Origin: Hypomesus transpacificus
Lineage: Eukaryota > Chordata > Actinopteri > Osmeriformes > Osmeridae
Direction of reading: 5' to 3'
Assembly (NCBI RefSeq): GCF_021917145.1
Contig: NW_025813853.1
Coordinates: forward strand, 1 to 64,000
Length of the DNA: 64,000 nt
Below are positions 42,801-54,690 of the stretch, one piece after another. How positions within the stretch are numbered: the first letter of the stretch is position 1; each line of letters begins with the position of its first letter. Under the pieces are notes generated by a model. It was not told the DNA's origin, did not search any database, and saw nothing but the letters and a program-made list of their open reading frames with translations. A program made the translations under genes and the position numbers.

Positions 42801-43616
42801 GCTGTGGAGCCATGTGAGAAACTAGCTGATTCTCCAGATTGTACGGATACGTTGGCAGGGCTATCGTTAGGCTCAGTGCCATATTGAAACGGCTGCGCCA
42901 CACTACTGTGCCACACTGCTGTGCCACTCAGCTAGCCATGGTTAGATCCCACCGTGGAAAGCTGCCTGGGATATGTCTTTGATATATGCGCTTGTCACTG
43001 TCTTAATGAGCATATCCGTCTGGTGTCCAGCACAGGGCTTATGGGAGGGGACAGACTCATCTCTCAACCACTTGGGGTTCATATCCTCACTTCCTCTTCC
43101 TCCCCCAAGCTGCTCTTCTCCACATGATCCCAGGTGTTCCTCACTGAATTTATTGGAGAGTGTCTGCACCTTAAGATGTCAAATGAATAATATGTCATGG
43201 TGTTGCCACTAAGTGACCAGTGGCCTAGTTGAGAGAATCCGATTTAAATACACCACTGTGAAACTGGGTCGTAATGTTAGATTTCGGTAGAAAGCAAAGA
43301 AGCGCAATGGAAAGTTATCATTGCCACATCAAGACTAACAACTTTGTATGCACCTGTCGAGGATACCTCAACCATTGTATCCTGCTAAATGACTAAAAAT
43401 CCAAATTAGCTGTTGTGCACACGTGACGTGTCATCTAATGCCCCGCAGCTGTGCTACTTATGGTCCAGTATTATAGTAACCTATCGACATCACTATGTAA
43501 AATCTACTCAAGTCAGGGTTCTCAGTCGTCGGTTGCCTTGCTTATACACACAATGGTAAACTCGCAAACTATATGCCATCATTAGTAGCCTGCATTTAGC
43601 CTAAATGTAAATAACA
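39836..43616. other. Intergenic DNA upstream of the GPCR
   Basis: No gene or clear element. The 152-codon frame at 41254-41712 overlaps two other frames on the same strand and has no recognisable motif. The region just upstream of 43617 presumably holds the GPCR promoter and any 5' UTR exon, but no element can be singled out. Confidence 0.5.
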
Positions 43617-44912
43617 ATGTTTGCAGCGCAAAATTTTTCCACGTCTGAAGATGTCAATCTAACGAGCACCGAATCTGTGAGCATTGAACGCGCTCATTGG
43701 CCCATCAAGATGAGTGTAATATCTGTTCTAGGCGTGCTGATTACCTTGGGGAATATTGCCGTTCTTCTGGTTATAGCCACATCTGTGTCCGGATGGTCAA
43801 GGAACTCACGGTATTTTCTGTTGTCTCTGACGGGTGCAGATTCTGCGTTTGGATTGATTGTCATGCCCTTGAACCTGTGGGTGAGTTTGGTGAAGAACTA
43901 CACCGAAGGCCCCGACACCCTGTGTCACGTGGTGGCTTTCTGCAATGCCACGGTCTATTCCACCTGCATGTATACCCTGGCCACTATAAGTTTGGAGAGG
44001 TACATCGCTGTGTTCTATCCTCTGAAGTACTCCTCACTGATGACTAGGAAGAAAACCATTTACCTGATCGCGTTCGCATGGTGTTTTCCTCCGATTTTAC
44101 TTCTGCCAATATCATTTCCGGACGGGATAATTGAGGTCCATTTCTCTACAGCGTCACTGGTCTGCAATCCATTATACTCCACTAACGTTGGGTATTCTCT
44201 GAGTCTGACGTGTTTTATATTTTTTCCTTGTTCGATAATCATGACATATGCAAACTTGAGACTTTGGTTGGCAGCCAAGAAACAGAGGTTGAAATTGCGC
44301 AAACACGAAATGGGTCGTCGGAACAGACCCGACGTGGCTTCCAGAGTGCTTGTGCCTGTGATGACCGTGTACTACACCTGTTGGACCCCGTGCATGGCAG
44401 CAATGATATACAATGGTAGGATCAATGATGCAAATAAAACATGATTGTGATGCTTTATGTATGTAAATATACCATGTGTATTATCCAAGTGCATGTTTAT
44501 ATATATATTCAATGTTTTTAGACACAATGTTTTTAAACACTTAGCTGAACAGGCTTTTAATATAAACCTTCAACCATCATTTATCCATGTCTCTTCAACA
44601 GCTATCTCAGGCCAAGGTGTACCAGAGTGGATTGAATTTGTGGTGGTCTGGCTGCCAACCACCAATGGATTTCTCAACTGCATCTTGTACTTCTGGATCA
44701 ACCACAGCTTCCGTAGGAAGTTCCGCCTTATCTTCGAGAGGCTGTCGCTGTCCCTCTGCCCTGGGGCAGCCAGGGCCCTCGGATGCAGGGTCAGCTCACA
44801 GATGCAGTTTGTATCAGAAGTCTGGAATAACAACAACAGTCTCAATGAGCGCTCAGCCAGCATGTCCTCCACATGCACCTTAATCACCCTGTCTGATGAC
44901 ACCCACATCTGA
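43617..44912 (+). CDS. Class A (rhodopsin-like) orphan GPCR
   Basis: Two exons, 43617-44415 and 44602-44912, join through a split GCT codon to 369 residues. The short N-terminus has sequons NFS and NLT. Seven hydrophobic segments carry class A marks: LGN in TM1, LTGAD in TM2, the TM3 cysteine in LCHVV, LERYIAVFYPLKY at the TM3 end (Glu in place of Asp of DRY), FAW in TM4, CWTPC in TM6 and NCILYFW in TM7. The TM7 NPxxY motif has Cys for Pro. Extracellular loop 1 has NYT. The tail has a basic FRRKFR helix 8, nearby cysteines and a Ser/Thr-rich end. It should sit in the plasma membrane and signal through a G protein. I do not recognise the family; it is not an odorant receptor or melanocortin receptor by motif. 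Start chosen as the only upstream Met in frame; a 5' UTR exon cannot be excluded. Confidence 0.88.
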
Positions 44913-46217
44913 GGACAGTCGTAGAAATGTTTAAAGACGTGACATCTCCCATAATGCCCCTGGTGAGCCACCTGCAATGTGCTGAACCCCACCACAGCCC
45001 TGCTAATGTAAGTTAGCTTCCAAACATCCTCCCGTCATTACATTAAGTAGGTATAATTGGATACTTTTCTTTTAAAATGAGCTTTCACCTTGTCAGTGTT
45101 CTCACATCTACTTAAATATTGGATAGTTTATGCTAGAATCGTTTTGTACATGTTTTAGTTCTGTTTTGTTTTTCCTTTTTTTACATTTTGGAGATACCGC
45201 TAAGTGTCATCAGGGTCCCACACACTGATCGACCTCTTAAACCACATTTTAGTTATTTTTAGTTGATTATTCAATGTCATAACAGTATAGCCATTGCCCC
45301 CATCCAACTGCATGTCATCTTGCCATATCTTACATGACGTGGACGTTTTATCTTCATGCTGTCCCCGATAATGTATTACACTTATGCTGTTTGACGTAAG
45401 CCTGACTTCATTAGCTTAAATTTGTATTTTAACATCAAGCAATTTGATATAAATTGTGAACTTCACTAGATAATGTTTATGTTGATGGACTTTGGCCTTC
45501 TCATCTTTCTCAAAGAGTTGGCATATAGCTGCCTCTCTAGGTTAACCTTTAAGGTGTAGCATTTCAGTGTGTTAGAAAAAAGTAATTAAGAAAATCCAGA
45601 GTAGAAATGTCACTGTAGGCTAGTCTGTAGGAGTTACCCTTTTCCTCTCTTTGACTTTCTGTTTCATAACAAGTGAGGGTCACTGGTATTTTTGGTTTCT
45701 TGTTGATTTGATACAATTTGTGATTCAATGCATTCACTATGTACTGTATTAATGTGCCCCCCCCTCCCCCTTTGCACTATGCACACACTTTTGAAATGTG
45801 ACGGTAAAGGTGATAGTTTGTGGGTCTGTAGTTGATAGCAAGAAACTGTTTATTGAGCTTGAATAAGCCTTGATTTGAAGATTGGTACCATTATGAAACT
45901 GTGGTCTTTACATTTGTGAAACTGAAATCATTGACAGCCTTTAGATAACCAATAGTTTTAATTAATTTTAGCCTCCCATGATTCTGTTTATGCTGCAGTG
46001 CTTGGATATAGGCAAATGCATACCATCTAAATCTCTATTGGTAATTGAAAAATAAATATGTAAATACCACTTTTACCTAAATTATGATAATGCATTAAAT
46101 AAGGTTTTTGTAAATAAACTTGACATAACTTGTATATAAATTGCATTTTATTGTTTTCAAAAATGTAATGCCAAAATAGTGTCCTGTACTTGCATTAATA
46201 AATACATATATAATAAA
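44913..46217 (+). other. Probable GPCR 3' UTR
   Basis: A/T-rich, gene-free sequence with several AATAAA words: 46051-46056, 46113-46118, 46197-46202 and 46212-46217. The cluster fits the end of a transcript from the GPCR; which one is used is unknown. Confidence 0.5.
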
Positions 46218-47004
46218 GTATTAAGCCTTACAATATAATTTTTATGTGGATTTGAAATGTGACTGCTGGGCTTCTGTGCTTGCTCTAAATACTGTCAGAG
46301 AGATGTCACACACGTTGAAGCGGAAACTTGTGTACCAAGACACACCTGGCGCAAACACTGCCAACCCCCCTCTCCCCTTTTGATCATCTTCAGAGAAGCG
46401 GGCTGGGGAGAAGTGAGGGTCCCCTGTGTGTCAGAGTCGTGAAGGGGAGGTGACCTGCATACTGATGGAGCAGGCTTCATGAAGACGTCCTGAGCCCTGA
46501 CAGACGGACAGCACATGAACAACTGCCTTGTCGAACACAAGGTGGTCAGATCTGTGGTTCCATGGAAGATTCAGGCATGGGTTGCTTATCTTCAATGAAA
46601 GGTCTGGCAGGTAACCACCAATATATTCTCCAGGAGGACACAGCAAGTCGTATTGTCAGCAGGTATTGTAAGTCATTGGATTATTTGTGCAAAACACTAA
46701 TTATTTTCAATTCAATATTCTGCTTGCATGGATTTCTCTAGACACAGCAGTAAGAACCCAATATCTCCAATCACAGAATCCTTCATCACCACCTCTGCAT
46801 GTCAGTACAAAACACCATCAACAAAGAGGAACAAAACTAGCAATAATACAGAATTGAAGCAGAAGGGTTTGGTAGACCAGTAAACCTGTTGTAATCAAAT
46901 TGAAACATAAATCCACTGACCTCTGCTTGGAAAGGACTAAAGACTCACTATGTCTATTGTTAACATTGGTTGTTGTTAGATATTGCGTGGTTACTCACTT
47001 ATAT
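46218..47004. other. Intergenic DNA, nothing recognised
   Basis: No coding or repeat signature could be supported between the GPCR 3' end and the Tc1-like relic. Confidence 0.4.
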
Positions 47005-47475
47005 TGATCAGGACACCAATTCTTTAATGCAAATATCTTATCAGTCAATCACATTGCAGCAAATCAATGCATTGAGGCATGCAGTCAAGGTCAAGACGAT
47101 ATGCTGAAGTTCAAACCCAGCTTTAGAATGGGGAAGAAAGGTGATTTCAGTGACTGAACGCTGAGTGTTATCAGATGGGCTGGTGCCCGTCACAACCCAG
47201 GTATGGCTGGGCTGATGCTCCACAGGAGACGCTGTTCTGAATGTATCACAAGAATTCGGAATAATGTGTGAATACATCAATGATAAAAATGATGTGGGCA
47301 TAGGAGTTCAGAAAAGTTTCTTCTTTTTCTGGTGATTGTGTGTGTGTGTGTGTTTGTGGTTTATTGGTTCACTGTGTGTCCCTTAGTACCAATAAGCATT
47401 GTTCAATCACTATACCTTACCGGAGAACCAACATTTTAGGCAGGTGGTCATAATGTTTTGGCTCATTGGTGTGTC
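47005..47475 (+). mobile_element. Tc1-like transposon relic, internally deleted (copy A)
   Basis: The left part (about 47035-47160) matches what I recall of a common fish Tc1-like element: CAATCACATTGCAGCAAATC, then GGTCAAGACGATATGCTG and GAATGGGGAAGAAAGGTGAT. The right part has CCCTTAGTACCAAT, from the transposase region reading GPLVPIE, followed by a GTGGTCATAATGTTTTGGCT end. Most of the transposase is deleted. Positions 47206-47428 recur at 50949-51162 in the same orientation. No functional protein is possible. Confidence 0.6.
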
Positions 47476-48898
47476 AATGCAGTTGCTTCAGAGAGTATTT
47501 GGTCCCCTTCACATTTGATTGTGTTTTATATTCAACTGTAAATGGATTTAACTTCCATTTTGGCCATTAAAGTACAGTCAATTACCCATGATGATCAGGG
47601 AGGTGATGTCATGATTGGTCCAACACTTATTTTTACCAACATATTTGGGAATTAACATTTATTTGCAGATTTGGCCAAGCATTTATGTGAACTGCAGGTT
47701 ATGACAGAAAGACCACTTTGGTGAAAGTATAGGTGAAAATGGACATCAGCTAAACTCATCATCGTTTTTACAACCATTGAGTAATTAATACTCCTTTACC
47801 ACAGGGTTAGGGTTAGATTTGAATTTATAATTCACAAGTCTACTAGGACAGTCCTACGCACAAAGATAATTGCGATCTTCCGACTGGTGAGAATGTGTCC
47901 ACTGGTGATGGCTCTAAGCAATAAAGGCCTCATATTGAATCTATGGATGAAATTCCCCCTGTTGCTGTGAGTCTTGTATTGTGCTAACATCCATGATAAC
48001 GAAGACCCAGTTTGTTTAATGGCAAAACTAAACCAATACTGACTACACAACAACATTGAACAACATTTGTATTGTAGAATTGTTGTAATGGATTAGGTCT
48101 TTTCTTCCAGGCGGAACAGTATCTAGATTTTTCTTCATGTCACTTTGCAGGTGATTAATGCTGAAGCTGAATTGGTTGTGGAGTTTGGCTGAACCGAGGA
48201 AAGCCTCATCAGCATGGCGTTGGCATTGTAACTGAGAAGCATGGAACAGAAACAACACCTCGAATGAGATGGTGCCGCACGCGGCTGCATATACGTGCGC
48301 CTCAACTCATCAGTCCAAATCCTAAGTGTGTGTAATTGCATCGCTGTTGTTTACAGTTGCAATCCATCAGGGTTTATTAGACAATGCCTACCATGAAATA
48401 CCTCAGGATATTTTCATTTCAGCTCGGGAAACAATTGATTTCATTTTTTGGAGCTTGCCTTGTCATTTCCCTTCTATTCCTACAATAGTTGTGACTCTGT
48501 TCTCATGGCAGACTACAGTTTAAGACTATAGACTAAAGTCCATATCTATCAACTATCAGGACACACAGTTTACCTTGATAAATTGGTGAAATCAATTTAT
48601 AAAGAAAACCTCTATTGAGTTCTCAAAGGCTGAAACTTAAATACCAATACTTAAGATGTTACTGAACAAAACGGCAGGTTGCTCTAGGATAGTGACATAT
48701 TGATGGTGCTTTGGTACTGTGTGCATTGGCAGACAGGTTTCTCTAAGGAAGGCTGCTCACAAAACTGACATCTGACTCCATCTTGTCTGATGGTACAGAC
48801 AAGATCCACACCCCAATCCACTTTTACACTCCAGTCCTTTTACGCGCCACTATGCCCATTCATACTAGTGGCCATGGTACAAAACAAATGATATTTTG
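47476..48898. other. Intergenic DNA between two transposon relics
   Basis: Nothing recognised apart from a perfect 10-bp stem hairpin at 48780-48805. Confidence 0.4.
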
Positions 48899-50345
48899 AA
48901 TGAAAACCTTTATTGCCCCGAGGGGAATTTGTTCTGCACCAAAAGCTTGAAAAACAGATACATTCAACACTGCAGACAACAATGGACATAACATAATTAT
49001 TAAAAAGCAGAGCGAGACATGAAAATGCAAGAATAAAATAATAGAAAATACAACTGAAGGCCTCACAGAGATAACTTAGGAATAACTTAAACTTAACTTT
49101 AACTTAAAAGTAAGCAGGTCCAGTACACAGTACTGGTGCATAGTGCCAGAAAGGATGAAAGGATAAAAGGATAAAAGGGATAAAAAATTATCTGATTTGA
49201 TTGAGAAGCTGGATGCTTCTTGGGACAAAAGATGTGATGCCTCTCTTGGTCCTCATCCGTTGCATCACGTACCTGCGTCGTGAAGGGAAGAGCTCATACT
49301 CAGACCACGTGGGGTGATGTGAGTCGGACACAATCTTTTGGGCCAGATTCACAGTGTATTTGTCAGTCAGAAAGGAAATACTGTTCATGGTTTCACCAGT
49401 GGTCTTGCTGCTGACTTTAACAACTTTGTCCAATTTGTTTTTGTTTTCTAAAGACAGTGCTCCGCCCCAGCTCTGAATACAAAAAGTTCAAACACTCTCT
49501 ACAAATCTTTTGTTAAACAATCTCAGTATTGTACTATTCATATTAAAAGTTTGTAATTTCCTTAAAAAATACAGCCTTTGCTGGGCTTTTGCAAATCTGA
49601 CACCAGTATTGGAGTTCCACGTCAGCTTGTTGTCAGTAATTGTACCTAGGTATTTATATTCAGGTACAATTTCAGTGGTGGTATTTTCCACAGTGACAGG
49701 AGAGCGAGAGGAGTTTTTTCTAAAATCAATGATTATTTCTTTAGTTTTCTTAGTATTTAAGATCAGTGCATTGACTTTACACCAGTTATAAAAGCAGTTG
49801 ATCTCAGTTCTATAGTCTGCCTCATTATTATTTAAGAGACCAACAATCGCTACATCATCTGCATATTTAATGAGAGAACAGTTGCTACTATGGCTGAGAC
49901 AATCATTGGTTTACAATGTGAAAAGCAAAGGCGAAAGGATGCAACCTTGTGGTACCCCAGTGTTCGTATTATTTATAGAGGAAGAATGACCATGTCTGTT
50001 TACAAACTGTTACCTATCAGTGAGGAAGTTATAAATCTACCTGATCAGAGTGTGGTTAACACCCAGGCTGCTTAGTTTATCTGCCAGAAGGTTAGTCCTG
50101 ACAGTATTGAAAGCAGAGGAGAAATCTGCGAAAAAGATCCTCACATAGGATGATGGTGTTTTCAGGTAATTATAGACTTTATTTAGCAGGGTAACTGTTG
50201 CATCTTCTACGCCCCTCCTCACTTTATAAGCAAACTGTACAGCATCCATTACGCTGTGTGTTTCAGACTTCAAGTAGGGTAACATTATGCGCTCAAAGCA
50301 TTTCATCGGTACAGAGGTCAACGCAATAGGCCTGAATTCATTTCA
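48899..50345 (-). mobile_element. CR1/Rex1-like LINE fragment
   Basis: On the - strand, from about 50345 leftward, broken frames encode a CR1-group reverse transcriptase: FRPIALTSVPMKCFERI, VQFAYKVRRGVEDA, RIFFADFSSAFNTV, then VPEYKYLGTITDNKLTW, AKAQQRLYFLRKLQTF and a final SRRRYVMQRMRTKRG block ending near 49188. Several frame breaks separate the parts. The 3' end near 48899 has the CCCCTCGGGGCAATAAAGG-type tail of CR1/Rex1 elements. The endonuclease is missing (5' truncation). Clade is assigned from motif memory; Rex1 is the most likely fish family. Confidence 0.8.
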
Positions 50346-50948
50346 CTCAGAGGCACGAGTATGCAATATTAGACCAGTCTCATATGCCTACCTAGTCCTT
50401 GTCCCAGCCAGCTAATGTATTGACATGCAAACCTAAAATGCCTTCACATTCAAATTACCGGTACTCTGCCTCATCATCCTCTGAGAGCTCTTAAATATTG
50501 ATCATCATTGTTTGTAATACCACACTGCAAACTCCAAACAAGAGTCAGAATGAGAATAGATAACCTATCCCTCACTGCATTGATTTACAATGCTGACAAC
50601 AGACAAATAATATTGGAGATTGTGACAGTGGTTCTGTATGTGACTGTGGATTCTATTGCCAGCATCACTGCCTAGAACACATTTCAATTCACCAATCAGC
50701 AGAGATGCTTTGGGTGCTCCCCAGAAAAGATGGGATGTGTGGGCTTCTTTTTTGTTAAATATTTTGTGTTTATATAAAAAAAAAGGTATATCAAACATGT
50801 GATATACCTGTTATTTTGTCATGACCTGCAAGAAATATTAACATTTCATCATCACTGCCATCTTGTTTGGTTATTGTTGTTTGTTGTTTGAAGCCTAATG
50901 TCTCTCACACCAAGTGTGACAGCAACACACCGTGTTCTCTCTAACCTT
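50346..50948. other. Intergenic DNA, nothing recognised
   Basis: Only a short inverted repeat, GGTATATCA...TGATATACC near 50786-50809, stands out. Confidence 0.4.
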
Positions 50949-51200
50949 GCTGGGCTGATGCTCCACAGGACACACGCTGTTCTGAATGTATCAGAGGAAA
51001 TCTGAATAATGTGTGAATAAATCAATGATACAAATGATGTGGGTATATGAGTTCATCAAGGTTTCTTCTTCTGGTGATGATATGTGGGGGTGGTTTATTG
51101 GCCCACTTTGTTTCCCTTAGTACCAATGAAGCATTGTTTAATCACTACACCTTACCTGAGAATTGTTGTGAATTATGAATTAAGGCAGTTGATAAATGAG
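50949..51200 (+). mobile_element. Tc1-like transposon relic, internally deleted (copy B)
   Basis: Starts GCTGGGCTGATGCTCCACAG and runs parallel to copy A up to CACCTTACCTGAGAATTGTT. It then continues with GAATTAAGGCAGTT, which I recall from the end of the same Tc1-like transposase gene. So most of the transposase gene is missing, as in copy A, and this copy keeps a little more of the 3' side. Confidence 0.6.
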
Positions 51201-52017
51201 TTCATTTCTTTACCACACTTCCATGTGAAACGATGAACACTAGCAGAAATGGGTGTTTCTCAGCTTGATGTTGTAATGCCATCTAGTGTTTGTTCTTATT
51301 AGTTACACCAGTGTCCGATGGCTTGTTGATTTTACTGACTGCGATGGACAGTCTTACTACAAGCTAAGACGTGCAATGTTATGCCTGTTACACAACTGTA
51401 AAGTATTTTTATTTCAGCTATTCAAATATTCCTGCCATGTACAGAAGATAACAAAGAAACTATTATGGCTAATCACCTGTTAGCTAACAGCTGAAATGTA
51501 CAAATCTTATCCCTCTCTCTTTTAATTGTGTTCTAATTAATTAACAAGCACACTGTGCAGGGGCAATGCTGGTTTAGGATATGTGCCACACCTGATTATG
51601 ATTAGTGAATCAGTGGTTGCTGTCCTGCGACCTCTGTGGTTTGCCGGGCATGGCCGCCCATTCCTCTGAGAGCTCTTGTTGAGGATGTGGGCGGCAAAGC
51701 TTTTATTTCAATCACTACCCACTCCTCTCAGCAGGGAAGTGCCTGCAGGAAGGCGGGCATATGCTGGACTCAAGTATTTTTTACTGTGTTTGTATTGTGC
51801 CATAAAATGGCTGCTTTAGATAAACACAAATTATGAGTGGGTGACCAGTAATACCTTCTATGATATTGTGATACGTATTTGTTGATCGTGGTACGCATTT
51901 GTCCCAGACCCCCTTCATCTAACTCAGACACAGTTCTAACACACATACAGGACCAGAGATGATGCTAAGAAGAATTGAATTGAAATTAACTGTGCAACAA
52001 AGGCACTGGGGGGGAGG
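51201..52017. other. Intergenic DNA, nothing recognised
   Basis: No gene or element signature was found before the minisatellites. Confidence 0.4.
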
Positions 52018-52226
52018 TGCTGGGTGAGGTTGGGTGAGGTGAGGTTGGAGTAATGTGGGGTAGGGTGAGGTGGGGTGAGGTGGGGTTGGGTTGGGTGAGG
52101 TAGGATTGGGTGAGGTGGGGTTGGGTGAGGTGGGGTGAGGTAGGGTTGGGTGAGCAGGTGAGGTTGAGTGAGGTGGGGTTGGGGCAGGTGAGGTGGGGTG
52201 TGGTGGGGTTGGGTGAGTTGGGGGAG
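52018..52226. repeat. G-rich minisatellite (GGGTGAGGTGGGGTT-like)
   Basis: About 210 bp of variants of GGGTGAGGT and GGGTTGGGTGAGG on the + strand. Runs of three to four G separated by T or GA meet the usual pattern for G-quadruplex formation. The long proline/threonine/histidine-rich frames on the - strand here are shadows of the repeat. Confidence 0.9.
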
Positions 52227-52370
52227 CAGGTGGCTCTGGTGGAAAGGCACGGAGCAGAAGACCTGGTCTGATGTCAGCAGAGGGAGGTGGAATGGTGATC
52301 ACATACCTGCAGGACGACGTGTGTTTTAAGTGTGTGTGTCATCAGTGTGTGTTGTCTCCTCCCCCTTTAT

Positions 52371-52905
52371 CCAACAGAGAGGCTCTCTAGCTGCTGTCCT
52401 CCTCTGGCTGCTGTCCTCCTCCTACTGCTGTCCTCCTCTAGCTGCTGTCCTCCTCTGGCTGCTGTCCTCCTCTAGCTGCTGTCCTCCTCTAGCTGCTGTC
52501 CTCCTCTAGCTGCTGTCCTCCTCTTGCTGCTGTCCTCCTCTAGCTGCAGTCCTCCTCTAGCTTCTGTCCTCCTCTAGCTGCTGTCCTCCTCCTACTGCTG
52601 TCCTCCTCTTGCTGCTGTCCTCCTCTAGCTGCTGTCCTCCTCTTGCTGCTGTCCTCCTCTGGCTGCTGTCCTCCTCTTGCTGCTGTCCTCCTGTAGCTGC
52701 TGTCCTCCTCTAGCTGCTGTCCTCCTCTAGCTGCTGTCCTCCTCTTGCTGCTGTCCTCCTCTAGCTGCAGTCCTCCTCTAGCTGCTGTCCTCCTCTAGCT
52801 GCTGTCCTCCTCTTGCTGCTGTCCTCCTCTAGCTGCAGTTCTCCTCTAGCTGCTGTCCTCCTCTAGCTGCTGTCCTCCTCCTACTGCTGTCCTCCTCTGG
52901 CTGGC
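52371..52905. repeat. 17-bp minisatellite (TAGCTGCTGTCCTCCTC)
   Basis: Around 30 copies of a 17-bp unit, with variants where TAGC becomes TTGC, GGC or TACT, or where CTGCTG becomes CTGCAG. Variant types alternate in blocks, suggesting growth by unequal exchange. It lies 150 bp from the G-rich minisatellite. Confidence 0.95.
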
Positions 52906-53576
52906 CCTGCAGGAGGGGTGTGTTGCCATACATGAGGAACATGACTAACATGCTGCTGCATATACAACTCTGTAACTGGGTATTGTGTGTTTGTACTGTG
53001 TCTGGAACTGAATAGGGAGAACATTGTGTTTTCCATGTTTTATGGACAAGAACACAGGAGCTTCATACATTGTTGAGCACCTCTGAATGCTCCACTTGTT
53101 CACACAACAGAGCCCCTGGGACTGACAGCGACAGCCCTAATGGATACTGATAGAATGTGGCCATTCATTGGACATACAAAACATATGAGGGGACTGCAAT
53201 CTACTTTAGGATTGCACTAAGTTTGACCTAAAACAGTATACTAGGATCTTACAAAATGAAGAAGGGATTGACGATCAAAACTGTTGCATTCAGCTTTTGC
53301 TGCAAGAATAGTTCACAAAGCTGCTTTAGAAGTGATGTTTGTGTTCTGGATAATAGGCTATAGAGGCTGTGTCTCACCAAGTCTGTGCCTCTTACCTTTT
53401 CTAAATAGTAGAAGAAACATGTATTAGTCTTACAATGCGACACACATGCAGACACACGCAGAGTGGCAACACACACACACACATGCTGGAGTGTCCATTG
53501 GAGAAATGAGTTCTCGTCTTTATCCTATCTTGTTGTCCTTCCACCAACGGCAGCCAGGAGCAGTGGCCAGCCATAT
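52906..53576. other. Intergenic DNA, nothing recognised
   Basis: Only a short CA tract near 53470-53482. Confidence 0.4.
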
Positions 53577-54690
53577 TACAGTTTTTCTCAATTGTTTACA
53601 TACAAATACTGGTACTTAAGATACAATGACCACAACGTGTAACTTATGCACCAACCTCCTGAACCAATTCTGCTGAACTACAAGCACAATTCCTGTTTTA
53701 AACTCAAATTGCAGTTCAAAAACACACTTTTTTCAAAACACTACACACAATTCTATGCGTTTGGCACAATTTTCATGAAGAAAATCTTTTATTTTCACAA
53801 AGAACACACTGCCATTCAAATATGCACACGGACTCATCGCAAGTGCAAACACCTGGCACACAGTTTTACAATTAGCAATCAGAGCTTTAGCATGAAAGGG
53901 CAACAGCAGGTGACCTCTTCTGTTTTGGAGCATTGGATGCCAACATTGGAAACAGGCAGAGGCAGAGCCAACAGAGTGAAAGTAAGAGGAGGAGGACGGG
54001 AGAATAGGTAAGAAATCTATTCTCAGTAGAAAATTACAGTAGGCCTACTGCATATCAATACAGTACTCAATGAGTAGAGTAGCACAGTATTGCCTGTGGA
54101 CTGTTCTGTTGGACTGTAAAAATAAAGTATGTTTCAAGTATTTGGGATATGTATCCCTACTTTATATTCCTGCACAGTATTTACAGTATTTTACTATTTG
54201 TTTGGCAGAAATGAAAGATTACCAACACAGGTGGTCGGGAACGTCTTCTGAACAGGAAACTGAAATCATGAACATGGTCCTAGAAAATAACGCCATAACA
54301 TTACGGCAAATACATTTACATTTGAGTCATTTAGCAGACGCTCTTATCCAGAGCGACTTACAGTAAGTACAGGGAAATTCCCCCGAGGCAAGTAGGGTGA
54401 AGTGCCTTGCCCAGGGACACATCATTTGGCACGGCTGGGAACTGAACCAGCAACCTTCTGATTGATAGCCCAATTCCCTAACTGCTCAGCCATCTGACCA
54501 CCTAATATAAAATAATAATAACGTAAACAGTAAATTATTCTGTTTTGTATGTTGTGTTGTATGTGCAACTTTGTGTTGGTTGGGATGTACACTGTGTACA
54601 TTGTTTTTGTGGGAAAAATAAATATATTTGTTATCGTGTATTTCTGAGTATAAAAATTATATTCTCAAATATTTTACAACACACGTATGT
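53577..54690 (+). mobile_element. Mariner/Tc1-like transposon relic with SINE insert
   Basis: The left end, ACAGTTTTTCTCAATTGTTT and the CA-rich bases after it, matches the terminal region of a fish mariner-like family as I remember it. Downstream, 53940-54010 gives GRGRANRVKVRGGGREN and 54240-54305 gives ETEIMNMVLENNAITLRQI, which fit the start and helix-turn-helix region of the transposase. The catalytic domain is gone. After the SINE (54311-54502), the 3' UTR-like part around GTTTTTGTGGGAAAAATAAA resumes. I cannot find the right inverted end. The relic is dead. Confidence 0.55.
54311..54502 (-). mobile_element. V-SINE-type SINE, near full length
   Basis: On the - strand it begins near 54502 with a tRNA-like head (GGTCAGATGGCTGAGCAGTT, box-A-like; a box-B-like GGTTCAGTTCCCAGCC). 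The central AAGGCACTTCACCCTACTTG block follows, then the tail CTGTAAGTCGCTCTGGATAA and a (TAAATG)-type end. The same order appears on the + strand at 62004-62187. It has inserted into the mariner-like relic. Confidence 0.85.

Noticed and set aside
51919..52302. 127-codon Pro/Thr/His-rich frame on the - strand
   Set aside because: Translation of the G-rich minisatellite; repeat artefact.
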